Source: a virus. Taken from it: DNA of 30,049 nucleotides. The notes beneath the pieces were generated by a model. The model was not told the origin of the DNA and ran no database searches. It saw only the letters and a program-made list of their open reading frames with translations. The first letter of the stretch is position 1; every line of letters starts with the position of its first letter. Made by a program: the position numbers and the translations under genes. Below, in pieces: positions 13,664-21,912 of the stretch. The stretch lies in IMG/VR virus record IMGVR_UViG_3300032342_000041, positions 1-30,049 of that record; one strand, 5' to 3'.

Positions 13664-14148
13664 CTCTTCTTTTTACCTTGAAGTTTATTCAACGCAACTC
13701 GCATAGCATTCAACAAACTCTGTTGAGCTGCTGTAACACCCTGAGGTTTTGAAGCTGGTGTCTGATACGTCTTCTGAAGTTCTTTCTGGTAATCCTTACC
13801 GACATTAAAGAACTTATTAACCTCTTTCTGCGTTTTATCGTCTTTAAGCTCCAATGCCCTCCATTTTTTTATTATGTAAATCAAAGGAGTTTTATAACAC
13901 CTGTACGCACGTAGAGAGCTATTCATACGTGCTTTTAAAAAGTCATACACGTATCTGCTTTGTCCACCTGGAACATAAGCTAATAATCGTCTTAACTGTT
14001 CGGCCTCCGCCTTTGACAAATAATGACTATTAAGGCCGTGTGTATAAAGAGCATCACTATATAAAACAAAGGCTAACGGGGTCTGGTCGTGTTTCCAGTT
14101 CAGATACCTACAGAGAACTAAATCCCCAAACTCTAACCTCGCAGCCAT
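13660..14148 (-). CDS. hypothetical protein, 162 aa, resembles a T4-like cyanophage neck/tail-region family
   Basis: The start MAARLEFGDLVLCRYLNWKHDQTPLAFVLYSD, the THGLNSHYLSKAEAEQLRRLL segment and LRAYRCYKTPLIYIIKKWRALEL resemble a family I recall from T4-like myoviruses (short beta segment, then an LHYL-type motif and helices). I cannot attach a firm name. The C-terminal 50 residues are basic and low complexity. The gene overlaps the next by four bases. A virion or assembly role is inferred from genomic position. Confidence 0.72.
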   Translation of the reverse strand: MAARLEFGDLVLCRYLNWKHDQTPLAFVLYSDALYTHGLNSHYLSKAEAEQLRRLLAYVPGGQSRYVYDFLKARMNSSLRAYRCYKTPLIYIIKKWRALELKDDKTQKEVNKFFNVGKDYQKELQKTYQTPASKPQGVTAAQQSLLNAMRVALNKLQGKKKR

Positions 14149-14154
14149 TCATTA

Positions 14155-14562
14155 TTAATCCTCAGCGACAGCTACCGCTTCTGCTTCTTCTGGCTTAGCG
14201 TTCTTGTCTTTTATTAAAATATCGGCTTCCTTAAAGAACTTAATAGATCTATTCTTAGCCTCAACAGCCACCTCATCTATTGTTATCTTATGATTTTCTG
14301 TTTGGAAGGATATGCTGAAAGGCATAATTCTATACTTCGTGTAGTCGTTGACTTTCCTTAAGAATCCGTCTATTTCGTAAGAACCGTTCCACATTTCTTT
14401 AATATCGCCTATTACTGTGTTTACGATATCAGAATACAAGTCATTTTCTTTGATTATTACAAGAGCGCTCATAAAATCATTATACTTAAGCACCGCTCCA
14501 AAATAAACGTTTTCGTTACCCGACAACCCCAAACCCAACGGCATAAAACTGAATTTTAACAT
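14155..14562 (-). CDS. hypothetical protein, 135 aa, virion-module
   Basis: An unrecognised protein with a beta-rich N-terminus (MLKFSFMPLGLGL, then VYFGAVLKY), helices around residues 30-70, a strand pair (RIMPFSISFQ and KITIDEVAVEA) and an acidic alanine-rich tail (EEAEAVAVAED). A strong AGGAGAG ribosome binding site lies upstream of the ATG. It is followed by a gene seven bases away. Possible roles include a small baseplate or tail component. Nothing distinguishes it further. Confidence 0.72.
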   Translation of the reverse strand: MLKFSFMPLGLGLSGNENVYFGAVLKYNDFMSALVIIKENDLYSDIVNTVIGDIKEMWNGSYEIDGFLRKVNDYTKYRIMPFSISFQTENHKITIDEVAVEAKNRSIKFFKEADILIKDKNAKPEEAEAVAVAED

Positions 14563-14580
14563 ATTTTTATCTCTCCTTTT

Positions 14581-14588
14581 TATTTATA
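14581..14588 (-). promoter_or_regulatory. possible T4-like late promoter element TATAAATA
   Basis: The minus strand reads TATAAATA, identical to the T4 late -10 consensus, about 20 bases upstream of the ATG of the 135-aa gene and just before its AGGAGAG ribosome binding site. The phage encodes a gp45-like clamp, the T4 late-transcription co-activator. In AT-rich DNA this octamer also occurs by chance (it appears at 888-895 and 4952-4959 inside genes), so this is weak. Confidence 0.25.
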
Positions 14589-15249
14589 CTACTTTTATTA
14601 CGACTACTCTACCGGTTGCGGTAGGTGGTGAACTCCAAGTAATATCTACTCTATTTGTATTAAAAACTTGAATACTTTGGGGCCAAATAATATTAGCCGG
14701 TGCTGTCATAGCGTCGTAGCACATAACTAATACTGCTAATGAATTTAGATTGTGTGTAACGTTCCACGTAGTTCCAGAAAGTGCGAGTGTATTCGTATAT
14801 CCAATTGTAGGGAATCCTGACGTAGCATTATAACTACCACCCACAGCTATACTATTACCCCATCTCATCAATAAAGGGTTATTAGGAGTATATCCTAAAT
14901 TCCTATGCATTGCGAGAACAAGCACATTATCACCTTGCGGAAGAGCTGTACCAGCACATACCGTGACTGCGAGTGCGGATGCATCGGTATTAGGATCAAG
15001 AGTAACATAAGCAACACTATCAAGAGGTATATTCACTGTTGTAGCGGCTACTACGTTATAATTAGCTGTTCCACGTCTGGTAGAATTGCTTAATCCACGT
15101 CCAGCCAACCAGTTTATATACATAGGGTCGGTAAATGACCAATTATAACTCGCATCCCACGTATGCGTTCCACCACCACTCATCCACGTATTGCGGTCGC
15201 TGTTAAAAATAAATGGGTCTTTTAATACATCTGGAAAAATAACTGCCAT
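14584..15249 (-). CDS. tail fibre-like virion protein, 221 aa
   Basis: The protein is beta-rich and low in charge, as fibre or receptor-binding proteins are. Residues about 165-221 form a domain common at the C-terminus of phage fibre and adhesin proteins: TWNVTHNLNSLAVLVMCYD, then IIWPQSIQVFNTNRVDITWS, ending in GRVVVIKV. The N-terminal 60 residues are rich in W, G, N and S and may attach to the baseplate. It has its own ribosome binding site (AAGGAG) and sits beside a second beta-rich virion gene, which may form a pair with it. Receptor binding is inferred from the type of domain. Confidence 0.7.
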   Translation of the reverse strand: MAVIFPDVLKDPFIFNSDRNTWMSGGGTHTWDASYNWSFTDPMYINWLAGRGLSNSTRRGTANYNVVAATTVNIPLDSVAYVTLDPNTDASALAVTVCAGTALPQGDNVLVLAMHRNLGYTPNNPLLMRWGNSIAVGGSYNATSGFPTIGYTNTLALSGTTWNVTHNLNSLAVLVMCYDAMTAPANIIWPQSIQVFNTNRVDITWSSPPTATGRVVVIKVV

Positions 15250-15261
15250 ATATTTATCTCC

Positions 15262-15957
15262 TTATACCGGCTGATATGCTGTAATGCCAACCAACATAAC
15301 CTTGCCTGCGTGATTGTCAGATACAGTGATATCCCTGGTCAAACTACAAACCACTATTGGGTGGTCGGAAGGCACCAGCGCCAGTTCAGCCGCCGTAATA
15401 GTAAATGTACCGCTTGTATGATTTGATAATACATATTGAACTGTCGGAGGTGATATAGTTTCATTTTTAGTATTTGTTACTGTGGGAGTAGTAAAATTAT
15501 CTCCTCCCTGCGTTATATCATACGAAAATATGAATCCTATATTCTTTCCCGATGCTGATGTCGACATACAATAATGTATCTTAAAATTCAAATCTAATGC
15601 TAAATTAATGTTCTTGGATAGTGGGAACTGAAAATACGCTTTAGCTGGTAATGCAGCGGTGAAATTAGCGCATATCGCCTTTCCTATAATACTTCCGTAT
15701 TCAAACGGAGTAGAACTATCCGGTTGTAACATAGTAGGGTCAATCCACTGGTGCGGCCACCCCCCCATATTACTCTGAACAGCGTTGGCAATAAGCCTAT
15801 CACGTTCCCGGAGGTCGGCAGCCTGGCTGTCGTCTGTCATATAATAGACAGGATCAGAAATTTCTATCGCTCTAACCTTAGGAACAGCAATTCCTCCGAT
15901 TACCTCGGTATTTGTGTCAAATGGAATACCAGTCCAAAACAAATCATCGTCGCGCAT
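15262..15957 (-). CDS. beta-rich virion protein, 231 aa (fibre or baseplate decoration)
   Basis: The N-terminal third has a helix with SQAADLRERDRLIANAVQ, resembling a trimerising segment. From residue 95 the chain consists of alternating strands typical of a jelly-roll or beta-sandwich (YFQFPLSKNINLALDLNFKI, FTITAAELALVPSD, KVMLVGITAYQPV). No catalytic site is seen. An AGGAG site precedes the ATG. With the neighbouring 221-aa protein it probably contributes to the host-contact apparatus. A structural capsid or tail role is plausible too. Confidence 0.65.
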   Translation of the reverse strand: MRDDDLFWTGIPFDTNTEVIGGIAVPKVRAIEISDPVYYMTDDSQAADLRERDRLIANAVQSNMGGWPHQWIDPTMLQPDSSTPFEYGSIIGKAICANFTAALPAKAYFQFPLSKNINLALDLNFKIHYCMSTSASGKNIGFIFSYDITQGGDNFTTPTVTNTKNETISPPTVQYVLSNHTSGTFTITAAELALVPSDHPIVVCSLTRDITVSDNHAGKVMLVGITAYQPV

Positions 15958-15978
15958 TTTTTATTCTCCTTTTATCCT

Positions 15979-16254
15979 TTATGGAAATATACTTACAACC
16001 TTAAATAAATTCTTAGCTCTAACAGCTAGTTTAGCCCTACCAATATCTTTTACATACTCTATAATCTGTTGCGAACTCATACCGTCAAAAGCCGCACCTA
16101 TTGTTTCAAGTATCTGTAACATACTCGGCTCGTCTTGGTATGTTGATATGTTGCCGTCATCTAATACAAGAGCAAACTCGTTATTGTCGTAAACAAGTTC
16201 TACGTCAACGTATTTATCTTCCAGTAATAGGTCTACTCTTTCCGATAGTTCCAT
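15979..16254 (-). CDS. hypothetical protein, 91 aa
   Basis: The ATG at 16254 is chosen because it overlaps the stop of the upstream gene (TAATG), as elsewhere here; a TTG start at 16272 would give 97 aa. The protein has a beta hairpin (VDVELVYDNNEFALVLDDGN) and a helical C-terminal part with MLQILETIGAAFDGM and QQIIEYVKDIGRAKLAVRA. No known domain recognised. Probably a small virion or assembly protein by context. Confidence 0.68.
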   Translation of the reverse strand: MELSERVDLLLEDKYVDVELVYDNNEFALVLDDGNISTYQDEPSMLQILETIGAAFDGMSSQQIIEYVKDIGRAKLAVRAKNLFKVVSIFP

Positions 16255-16802
16255 TATATTACTATGGTCCAATCAAACACAAACCTCAGTTCCGGTGTCT
16301 TCGTCAATATAGGGAAATTCTTTATAGCAAAAAGACCGCTTGTAGGAATTAACCCGTTCACTAACGTTTCATTGAACGTAAACAACCCGGCTTCTGAATA
16401 TATCTGCGTTCCACTGGGACCATTACCCTCACTTGTATCTATTATAGATTCAAAAGTCGCACTAGACGTATTCGCAATTAGATTATCGTCAAAAGTTATA
16501 GACGATATCGTTTTAGTCAGAATAAGGGCTACCAAATTAGTCATATTCTCATTAGTCGGCAAAGCTTGTCCGAAGTTAGGATCAAGAGGGTCAGAAACGT
16601 GTCCACCATCTCCAAACTTCATTTTAGAGATATATCTTTGGGTAATATTATCATTACCTATCAATCTTACTACATCTCTCTTGGCTATAAGAACAATCGT
16701 ATTCAAATCTTCATAGTGTATCCAACTTTTTCCACTATTAACGTTTTCTACTCTTACTCTAAATTGTCCTTTCATTACTCCCATTTTATCTGTGAACTTC
16801 AT
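16254..16802 (-). CDS. virion-module protein with SKMKFGDGG motif, 182 aa
   Basis: It begins with beta strands (GQFRVRVENVNSGKSWIHYEDL), has a helix (TIVLIAKRDVVRLIGN) and the turn motif YISKMKFGDGGHVSDP at about residues 57-72, then beta-rich segments ending GLFAIKNFPILTKTPELRFVFDWTIVI. The YI--M-FGDGG element is one I recall from tail or fibre-attachment proteins of myoviruses, where it precedes a host-contact region. It overlaps its neighbours by four and one bases. Likely tail or baseplate structural protein; the precise role is unknown. Confidence 0.68.
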   Translation of the reverse strand: MKFTDKMGVMKGQFRVRVENVNSGKSWIHYEDLNTIVLIAKRDVVRLIGNDNITQRYISKMKFGDGGHVSDPLDPNFGQALPTNENMTNLVALILTKTISSITFDDNLIANTSSATFESIIDTSEGNGPSGTQIYSEAGLFTFNETLVNGLIPTSGLFAIKNFPILTKTPELRFVFDWTIVI

Positions 16803-17086
16803 TTTACTTTCCTCTTAGATTCTTTCGGAGCTGGATTATAGATATGTTGCTTTTGCTTATTCTCAATAGGCTTTGGTGTTTCTTTCAATGTCGCTTTCGG
16901 TGTTAGAAGGCCACTTCCCGCCAAAGCCTTTTTTATACTTGCGATATCTGTTTCGTTTTCACAAACCAATGTCATATCTGTATCTGTCATACCTATTCTA
17001 ACACGGCCGCTTGTTGGTGTAGTCCCCACAAGATGCTTAACCTGTTTATAGACCGAAACTGCATTTGGAATAGTAATTTCTAACAT
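16799..17086 (-). CDS. hypothetical protein with proline/lysine tail, 95 aa
   Basis: The ATG at 17086 is supported by AGGAGAA about eight bases upstream; an upstream TTG at 17110 is not. The first 65 residues form an alpha/beta fold (LEITIPNAVSVYKQVKHLVG, GRVRIGMTDTDMTLVC, ASIKKALAGSGLL). The last 30 residues are rich in K, P and Q and probably disordered, suited to binding DNA or another virion protein. No family recognised. Confidence 0.7.
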   Translation of the reverse strand: MLEITIPNAVSVYKQVKHLVGTTPTSGRVRIGMTDTDMTLVCENETDIASIKKALAGSGLLTPKATLKETPKPIENKQKQHIYNPAPKESKRKVK

Positions 17087-17099
17087 TTTTATTTTCTCC

Positions 17100-17480
17100 T
17101 TAATCAACACTTTTATAGTATGAAATATTACCTGGATTATTGACCGCTGGAGGGACTTCGCCTACACCCTCCGGTGTCATCATCCATTCATCTGTCGGCT
17201 CCGGCTTTTTCCTTTCCTGACGCTTCTTAAGCCTTTCTCCCCACAAATTTCTATACTTACCCTGCTGTATTGGTCTTACTTCAACTTCATAGGCATTTCC
17301 GTCCTCGTATCTAAACAAAGCAACAGTTCCATCACCTACGGCCCACGTATCCAGCCTCTTCAATGCCTGTATATTCTTACTTATATCCATTATTATCTTA
17401 GAAGTAAAAGTTCTTATATGGGCATCTCTAGGCTTCTTGCCCTCAAATACGCTATCTACTTTCTTATTCAAATCTCTCAT
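17100..17480 (-). CDS. hypothetical protein, 126 aa
   Basis: The start overlaps the end of the 58-aa gene (ATGA). The N-terminal 50 residues are helical and basic (IRTFTSKIIMDISKNIQALKRLD); a short beta region (AVGDGTVALFRYEDGNAYEVEVRPI) follows; then a lysine/arginine/glutamate stretch (ERLKKRQERKKPEPTDEW) leads into a proline-rich tail. No recognised domain. Its end carries the AGGAGA ribosome binding site used by the next gene. Confidence 0.7.
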   Translation of the reverse strand: MRDLNKKVDSVFEGKKPRDAHIRTFTSKIIMDISKNIQALKRLDTWAVGDGTVALFRYEDGNAYEVEVRPIQQGKYRNLWGERLKKRQERKKPEPTDEWMMTPEGVGEVPPAVNNPGNISYYKSVD

Positions 17481-17653
17481 TTCTTTCCCTTACTCTTTCT
17501 CTTATTGGATAGGGGTCTGGTAACTTTAACCTTACCACCGCAACAGTTATACTCTTTAATTTCTGTCTTTGGAGGAACGGGTACTTTCAGTTGTATACAT
17601 TTTGAATACAACTCTTTCTTTTTGAACAAAAAGCCGAGTATCTTACTTATCAT
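17477..17653 (-). CDS. hypothetical protein with CC knuckle, 58 aa
   Basis: A 58-codon frame from the ATG at 17653, preceded by GAGAGGGG at about eight bases. It encodes MISKILGFLFKKKELYSK at the start, a proline segment (VPVPPKTEIKEY), a CCGGK turn at residues 37-41 and a very basic tail (NKRKSKGKK). It ends with an ATGA overlap to the 126-aa gene. The strong ribosome binding site and coupling make it a likely gene. The lysine-rich tail would suit nucleic-acid binding. No family recognised. Confidence 0.66.
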   Translation of the reverse strand: MISKILGFLFKKKELYSKCIQLKVPVPPKTEIKEYNCCGGKVKVTRPLSNKRKSKGKK

Positions 17654-17677
17654 TTTTATACCCCTCTCTTATTATAT

Positions 17678-17890
17678 TTAGTTTCCCAACGTTATCCACG
17701 TTTTATCTTTAAGCATATCTACTATAACCTTATAGTTCTGTTTAATGTGAGGAAACGTACAACTCTCACATTTATCGTTTACAGCACACCTGTCAAAAAT
17801 AGGACAAAAACAGAATAAACAGTTAATTTCTTTCATTTTATGGCAAGGGTAATACTTACACTGTTTATTAGCGAAAAACTCGCTACTCAT
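17678..17890 (-). CDS. cysteine-rich small-domain protein (PF04071-like), 70 aa
   Basis: The protein has eight cysteines (11, 16, 24, 27, 29, 35, 41, 44) in the pattern FF-N--CKYYPCHK, then NCLFCFCPI, then CESCTFPH. This matches the cysteine-rich small domain PF04071, in which FF-N--CEYFPCH, FNCLFCYCPLY and C--C--PH are conserved. The ATG at 17890 has AGGGA at six bases; a GTG three bases upstream is possible. That family is known from bacteria and archaea, some of them beside cobalamin genes; its biochemical function is unclear. Here it sits between two baseplate-region genes. Confidence 0.85.
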   Translation of the reverse strand: MSSEFFANKQCKYYPCHKMKEINCLFCFCPIFDRCAVNDKCESCTFPHIKQNYKVIVDMLKDKTWITLGN

Positions 17891-17899
17891 CACTTATCC

Positions 17900-20800
17900 C
17901 TATGTTTGAAGCTGTAATAAAAGCTTATCTTGGTCTACGAAGTTAGACCCCAATACAAAATTTGATGTCTTTACTAACCTGGTAGTTCCTAATGCTGAAC
18001 CAGTACTACCACCATAAACAGCCGTCAATGTTATATTTAGATTATCAACGACAGTTAAGACAGTTCCCCAGACTGTATCCCCCGGTAGTCTTATAAAGTC
18101 CCCAGAATCTACTTCTGTTAAAAACTGTGTTCCTACGCCAGTAACAGCAGTGTTACCATTAGTAAAACTTACCGTTCCAGTTAACCTTGTATTATAAGCA
18201 TTTCGTAGAGCTTTCACCTTAAATTCTGTTCCCGTAGGTCCGAGGTAATTTCCGTCCAAAGTTATGTTAGTATTGTCCACAACAACAGAGATATATTTCC
18301 ATTCTGTATTGCCTCCGGCAGAAAGCTTCATTAAATCCCCGGTTCTAAGCTGGCTTGTGAACGTAGTTCCGAAACCAGTTACAGCACTACTGCCGTTTGT
18401 CATAGTCACATATCCTGCTATGTTTATAACACTCATAGTTATATTTGGATTAGGGTTATACAACATATAACAAGCACTTGCCTTTGAATAAAGCTTATCA
18501 AATCCGAAAACAGTATAAGCGTCGTTTGCTACAGGATCCAAAGATAAAGCTCCTTTACTTCCGGTAGTTGTATCTATTGAAATTCCTGCTATTAGTCTAA
18601 CAAACCCAGTTACTGTTCCAGAAGGTATCCCCCAAGAAAGAACGACTGGAGTACACTTATCACCATTGCTTGTTATTGTGGGGTCTATAATATTAGTCGT
18701 TAGGACTATATTGTTATCGTCTATAACGTAATCAATTTGATACCAGATTATTCCGGCTATAGGCTTTATCCAATCCCCGGCCTTACATATAGTAAAATTA
18801 CTGCCAGCTCCCGTAACCAAATTACTTCCGTTTGTGAACGTGGCATTTAATATAATACCATCTGATATAGATTGCTGACCTATCCTATAATTTATCTCGT
18901 CAGCTATATCCTCCGCAGTTCTACCAAGACCCGGTGTTAGGGATATATTCAACGTAGTTCCTACCGATATCTGCTTATCTGTTATTATATCGGTCAAACT
19001 TGCCCCCGGCCAAGCCACGGTTACGTCTAAGTTTAGATCATCGGTAATAGTATTTACGACATACCACGTAGTTCCTAAATTTGAGGGCTTAATCAAATCT
19101 CCGGGAGAAAGTTCTGTTGTAAAGTAAGAATTTGCTCCTACTACAGCAGTTGAACCGTTTGTCCAGCTTATATATCCTGATATCTCATTTACCCTCAGTG
19201 GTGTAATCTTAAGAGTGTTTGAGGTGGGGAGAATATCATAATCCTCATCATTAAGAGAAATAATCTTTGGAAATTCCCCTAAATCGTAGTGGAATATACA
19301 CCATTCTGTTTTTTGGTCGTTGCTATATTTCCTTCCGTCATAATATACGATAAGTCTGTTTTCTGCCATATAGATACCAGAAGTTACATAATTAAAGTCG
19401 TATATATAACTTGTATAGGACGTGGGATTTATAACATTTACGTTTACTAAAGACGTAGTAGGCAAATCCCAAATAAACTCCAAAGTAGCCGTAATAGCAT
19501 CAGTAATGCTCTTGATTCTATAAAGAGCAGTTCCTACTATAATAAAATATCCAGGAGCCAACTGTGTATCAAAGCTAGTTCCGATACCAGATATAGTGGA
19601 GAGTCCATTCGTTAACGTAACAGTTCCGACTAATACGTGTGTTGGGAGCATTGAGCTTCCATAATTATTTATAAACCCATCGTAGACAACAAGCAAATCT
19701 CTTGGCATACACGTTTCAGCATCATAGTATATTCCAGTAAGGAAACTATAATTTATCTTTCCATCATATATCTTTTGTATGCAATTATCATATAACAAAC
19801 AACACTGGCAAGTACAGCTTGCGAAACCAAATCGTAGAATATCTTGAAATAGTGCGTCTATATCACCTCTGAACGATTCTCTCCAATCTTTAAAGAAGCT
19901 CGGCTGATCTGCCTGATTTTGCCAAATATCTTCTAAACCACTTACATATCGGATAGTTCTTAACAATGCGTGAAAGGGCTTAACATCGGTCTTTATCTTT
20001 TGGACTATCTTTTCAACATCATCAGCCAATAATATAAAAGAACTGTTTAAAGGCTCAAGTTGTATATCAAACCAGTTAGACTTGGCTCCTGTTTTATAAT
20101 CAAAGGCAGTAATAGATGCCGGGGAAACTGAATTAAGATAATCGTAATAGACACGTATTTCACCATTAAACTTACTGAAATCGGTAGGATTTAAGAGCTC
20201 TATTTGTAAATATTCTAAGTTGGGGTCATACATAGTCCCAGTTGTAGCATTCACAATACCCAAAGGGAATCCTAGTAATTCGTGAGCAGTATTTGGGTCT
20301 GAAACAACCTCTAATTTGGAATAAAAGTCATTATAATCATTTTGTATTACTACTCTACCATCTTCTCCATATGCTGTAGCCCCAGATATTTGGTTATTGA
20401 TATCGTTAATAACAACGCCTGCGCTCTGTCCTCCGGGAGCTACTGATATAATAACTATCTGCTCAATTCCACCGTTTACTTTTATCCTTAATATATTGCT
20501 AGACGCTGTTATATTGAAAAGCTCTTGTCTTGTTCCTTTTATGGTTGCTTTACCTAAATTTATAGGAACGGCATTAATACCATCATAAATAAAGTTATTG
20601 CTAATATCTTGTTTTATAGCAGCTCGTAGAATTTTTGGTTGTTTTATTATAAATGCTGGCTGTGGAAGATAAGCCGTTTGTGCTACAGTCGTAAGCGTTA
20701 AAGATGTGTCAGATATTACTGATTCCACGATATACCAAGTAGAATCGGCTGAAAAATTAAATCTGTCCCCAACTGAGACCTGTACTAGATATGAAGTTCC

Positions 20801-21700
20801 TATCCCGGTAACGTTTTTACTATTTTGTATTGCTGAGGAAGACCCCGCTATTCCAACCGAAGTCTGCATCCATAACTCTGCTCTTATAGTCCCGTTCACA
20901 ACCGGAGTATATATTAGGTTGCCGTCTACAATAGAACTTACAAGGTGATTAATATTACTTGTATCTATTCCGTTGTTCCCTGAGAATAGCTGTATAGAAT
21001 TATTTGTTATGTCTTTCTGCCATAGTTCGGAAACACTCTGGACCACATACTGAGAATCAAGAAGATTTCTAAATGTCTGGTCATACCATAGTTCCTTTAT
21101 AGTAGCTTCGATAGCAAGTGTTTTAAGATATTGCTTTATTCCGAATATACTTCCTTTCAGCTTCTGCCACGCAACAGCATTTTTAACCTGGTTTCTTTTC
21201 AGTATATTCTGTTGGAGAAAAGTTGATACAGCTCCGAGAGATTCGTCAAATTGGAATCCAAGCAGATACCCGATATAGGGAAGAAGATTTTCCTCAGCCA
21301 AGTCCGCGTCCATAAGATACTTCATTTCTTTTATCTTTGGGAATAGTTCCAAGTAAGCTGACGATATTACATTTAGAACAGTATCAAAATCTTCTGCTGG
21401 TATTTCTTCTCTATATACGTCCGGTATCTTCTTATATAAATACTCTTTTATTTCATTTTTTAATACCGTAACATAGTCAGAAGTTCCAGTGTTCCCCAGA
21501 TAGGGTTTGGTCAAGATAATAGTATAATCATTGACTACTTGGTACACAGTTGTCCAGTAGTCGTTGGAATCCGTAGGAAGTTTAACCTGGTCCCCAGGTA
21601 GTATTTGGGAAGTAAATGATGGTTCTTGCCCTAGGTAATCAGCAACAGCAGTAATCTTATCCGAGTTGTTACTAAATTGAACTAAACCTGTTAATATCAT
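17900..21700 (-). CDS. large gpI-like baseplate protein with seven beta modules, 1266 aa
   Basis: Residues about 85-215 resemble tail protein I of P2-type baseplates (LYKKIPDVYREE, LFPKIKEMKYLMDADLAEENLLPYIGYLLGF, then NAVAWQKLKGSIFGIKQYLK). The protein follows the J-like gene, as gpI does in P2-like phages. Around this are seven copies of a 60-75-residue module (NG-xxVTGxGTxFxxxxxxGDxIK, then WYxVxxVxxDxNITL) at about 1-75, 285-345, 689-750, 838-900, 948-1010, 1093-1158 and 1172-1237. Cysteines cluster at 629-640 (CTCQCC...C). P2 gpI is about 176 aa, so this is a greatly enlarged version that probably also reaches outward like a fibre. Boundaries were judged by eye. Confidence 0.78.
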   Translation of the reverse strand: MILTGLVQFSNNSDKITAVADYLGQEPSFTSQILPGDQVKLPTDSNDYWTTVYQVVNDYTIILTKPYLGNTGTSDYVTVLKNEIKEYLYKKIPDVYREEIPAEDFDTVLNVISSAYLELFPKIKEMKYLMDADLAEENLLPYIGYLLGFQFDESLGAVSTFLQQNILKRNQVKNAVAWQKLKGSIFGIKQYLKTLAIEATIKELWYDQTFRNLLDSQYVVQSVSELWQKDITNNSIQLFSGNNGIDTSNINHLVSSIVDGNLIYTPVVNGTIRAELWMQTSVGIAGSSSAIQNSKNVTGIGTSYLVQVSVGDRFNFSADSTWYIVESVISDTSLTLTTVAQTAYLPQPAFIIKQPKILRAAIKQDISNNFIYDGINAVPINLGKATIKGTRQELFNITASSNILRIKVNGGIEQIVIISVAPGGQSAGVVINDINNQISGATAYGEDGRVVIQNDYNDFYSKLEVVSDPNTAHELLGFPLGIVNATTGTMYDPNLEYLQIELLNPTDFSKFNGEIRVYYDYLNSVSPASITAFDYKTGAKSNWFDIQLEPLNSSFILLADDVEKIVQKIKTDVKPFHALLRTIRYVSGLEDIWQNQADQPSFFKDWRESFRGDIDALFQDILRFGFASCTCQCCLLYDNCIQKIYDGKINYSFLTGIYYDAETCMPRDLLVVYDGFINNYGSSMLPTHVLVGTVTLTNGLSTISGIGTSFDTQLAPGYFIIVGTALYRIKSITDAITATLEFIWDLPTTSLVNVNVINPTSYTSYIYDFNYVTSGIYMAENRLIVYYDGRKYSNDQKTEWCIFHYDLGEFPKIISLNDEDYDILPTSNTLKITPLRVNEISGYISWTNGSTAVVGANSYFTTELSPGDLIKPSNLGTTWYVVNTITDDLNLDVTVAWPGASLTDIITDKQISVGTTLNISLTPGLGRTAEDIADEINYRIGQQSISDGIILNATFTNGSNLVTGAGSNFTICKAGDWIKPIAGIIWYQIDYVIDDNNIVLTTNIIDPTITSNGDKCTPVVLSWGIPSGTVTGFVRLIAGISIDTTTGSKGALSLDPVANDAYTVFGFDKLYSKASACYMLYNPNPNITMSVINIAGYVTMTNGSSAVTGFGTTFTSQLRTGDLMKLSAGGNTEWKYISVVVDNTNITLDGNYLGPTGTEFKVKALRNAYNTRLTGTVSFTNGNTAVTGVGTQFLTEVDSGDFIRLPGDTVWGTVLTVVDNLNITLTAVYGGSTGSALGTTRLVKTSNFVLGSNFVDQDKLLLQLQT
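17990..21700 (-). repeat. seven diverged copies of a beta-rich protein module
   Basis: Within the 1266-aa protein the module TNGSxAVTGxGTxFxTxLxxGDxIKxxxxxxWYxVxxVxDDxNIxLT occurs seven times, twice in the N-terminal third and five times in the C-terminal half. The copies are spread apart, not strictly tandem, and have diverged strongly in DNA. The pattern of a GxGTxF turn and a GDxI/K turn points to a small beta-barrel or sandwich. Confidence 0.7.
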
Positions 21701-21702
21701 CT

Positions 21703-21912
21703 TTATTCTCCAACGAAGATCTTGTTTTTATAAAGCACGGTTTCTAAAAATTCCTTAGCCTCAACCTCTGTCATATTGTAGTAATTAGTTAAGAGTTTTA
21801 TTATCCAGCTAAACTCTCCTTGGTTAATTTGGTCGGAGCCTTCTAACCTATCCAGAATTGCCTCTTCTGGGTCTTCGGTCATCTCTCGTATAATCCTTTC
21901 TTGTAATCCCAT
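21703..21912 (-). CDS. small helical hypothetical protein, 69 aa
   Basis: An acidic helical protein between the J-like and gpI-like genes. It overlaps the J-like stop by one base (TAATG) and ends three bases before the next start, so it is a fixed part of this operon. The sequence reads as three helices (QERIIREMTEDPEEAILDRL, EFSWIIKLLTNYY, EVEAKEFLETVLYK). The pattern would suit a small chaperone or adaptor that binds a large structural protein. No family recognised. Confidence 0.75.
   Translation of the reverse strand: MGLQERIIREMTEDPEEAILDRLEGSDQINQGEFSWIIKLLTNYYNMTEVEAKEFLETVLYKNKIFVGE

Noticed and set aside
16264-16716. Open frame of 150 aa on the plus strand
   Set aside because: Antisense to the 182-aa virion protein, no ribosome binding site, no neighbouring plus-strand genes.
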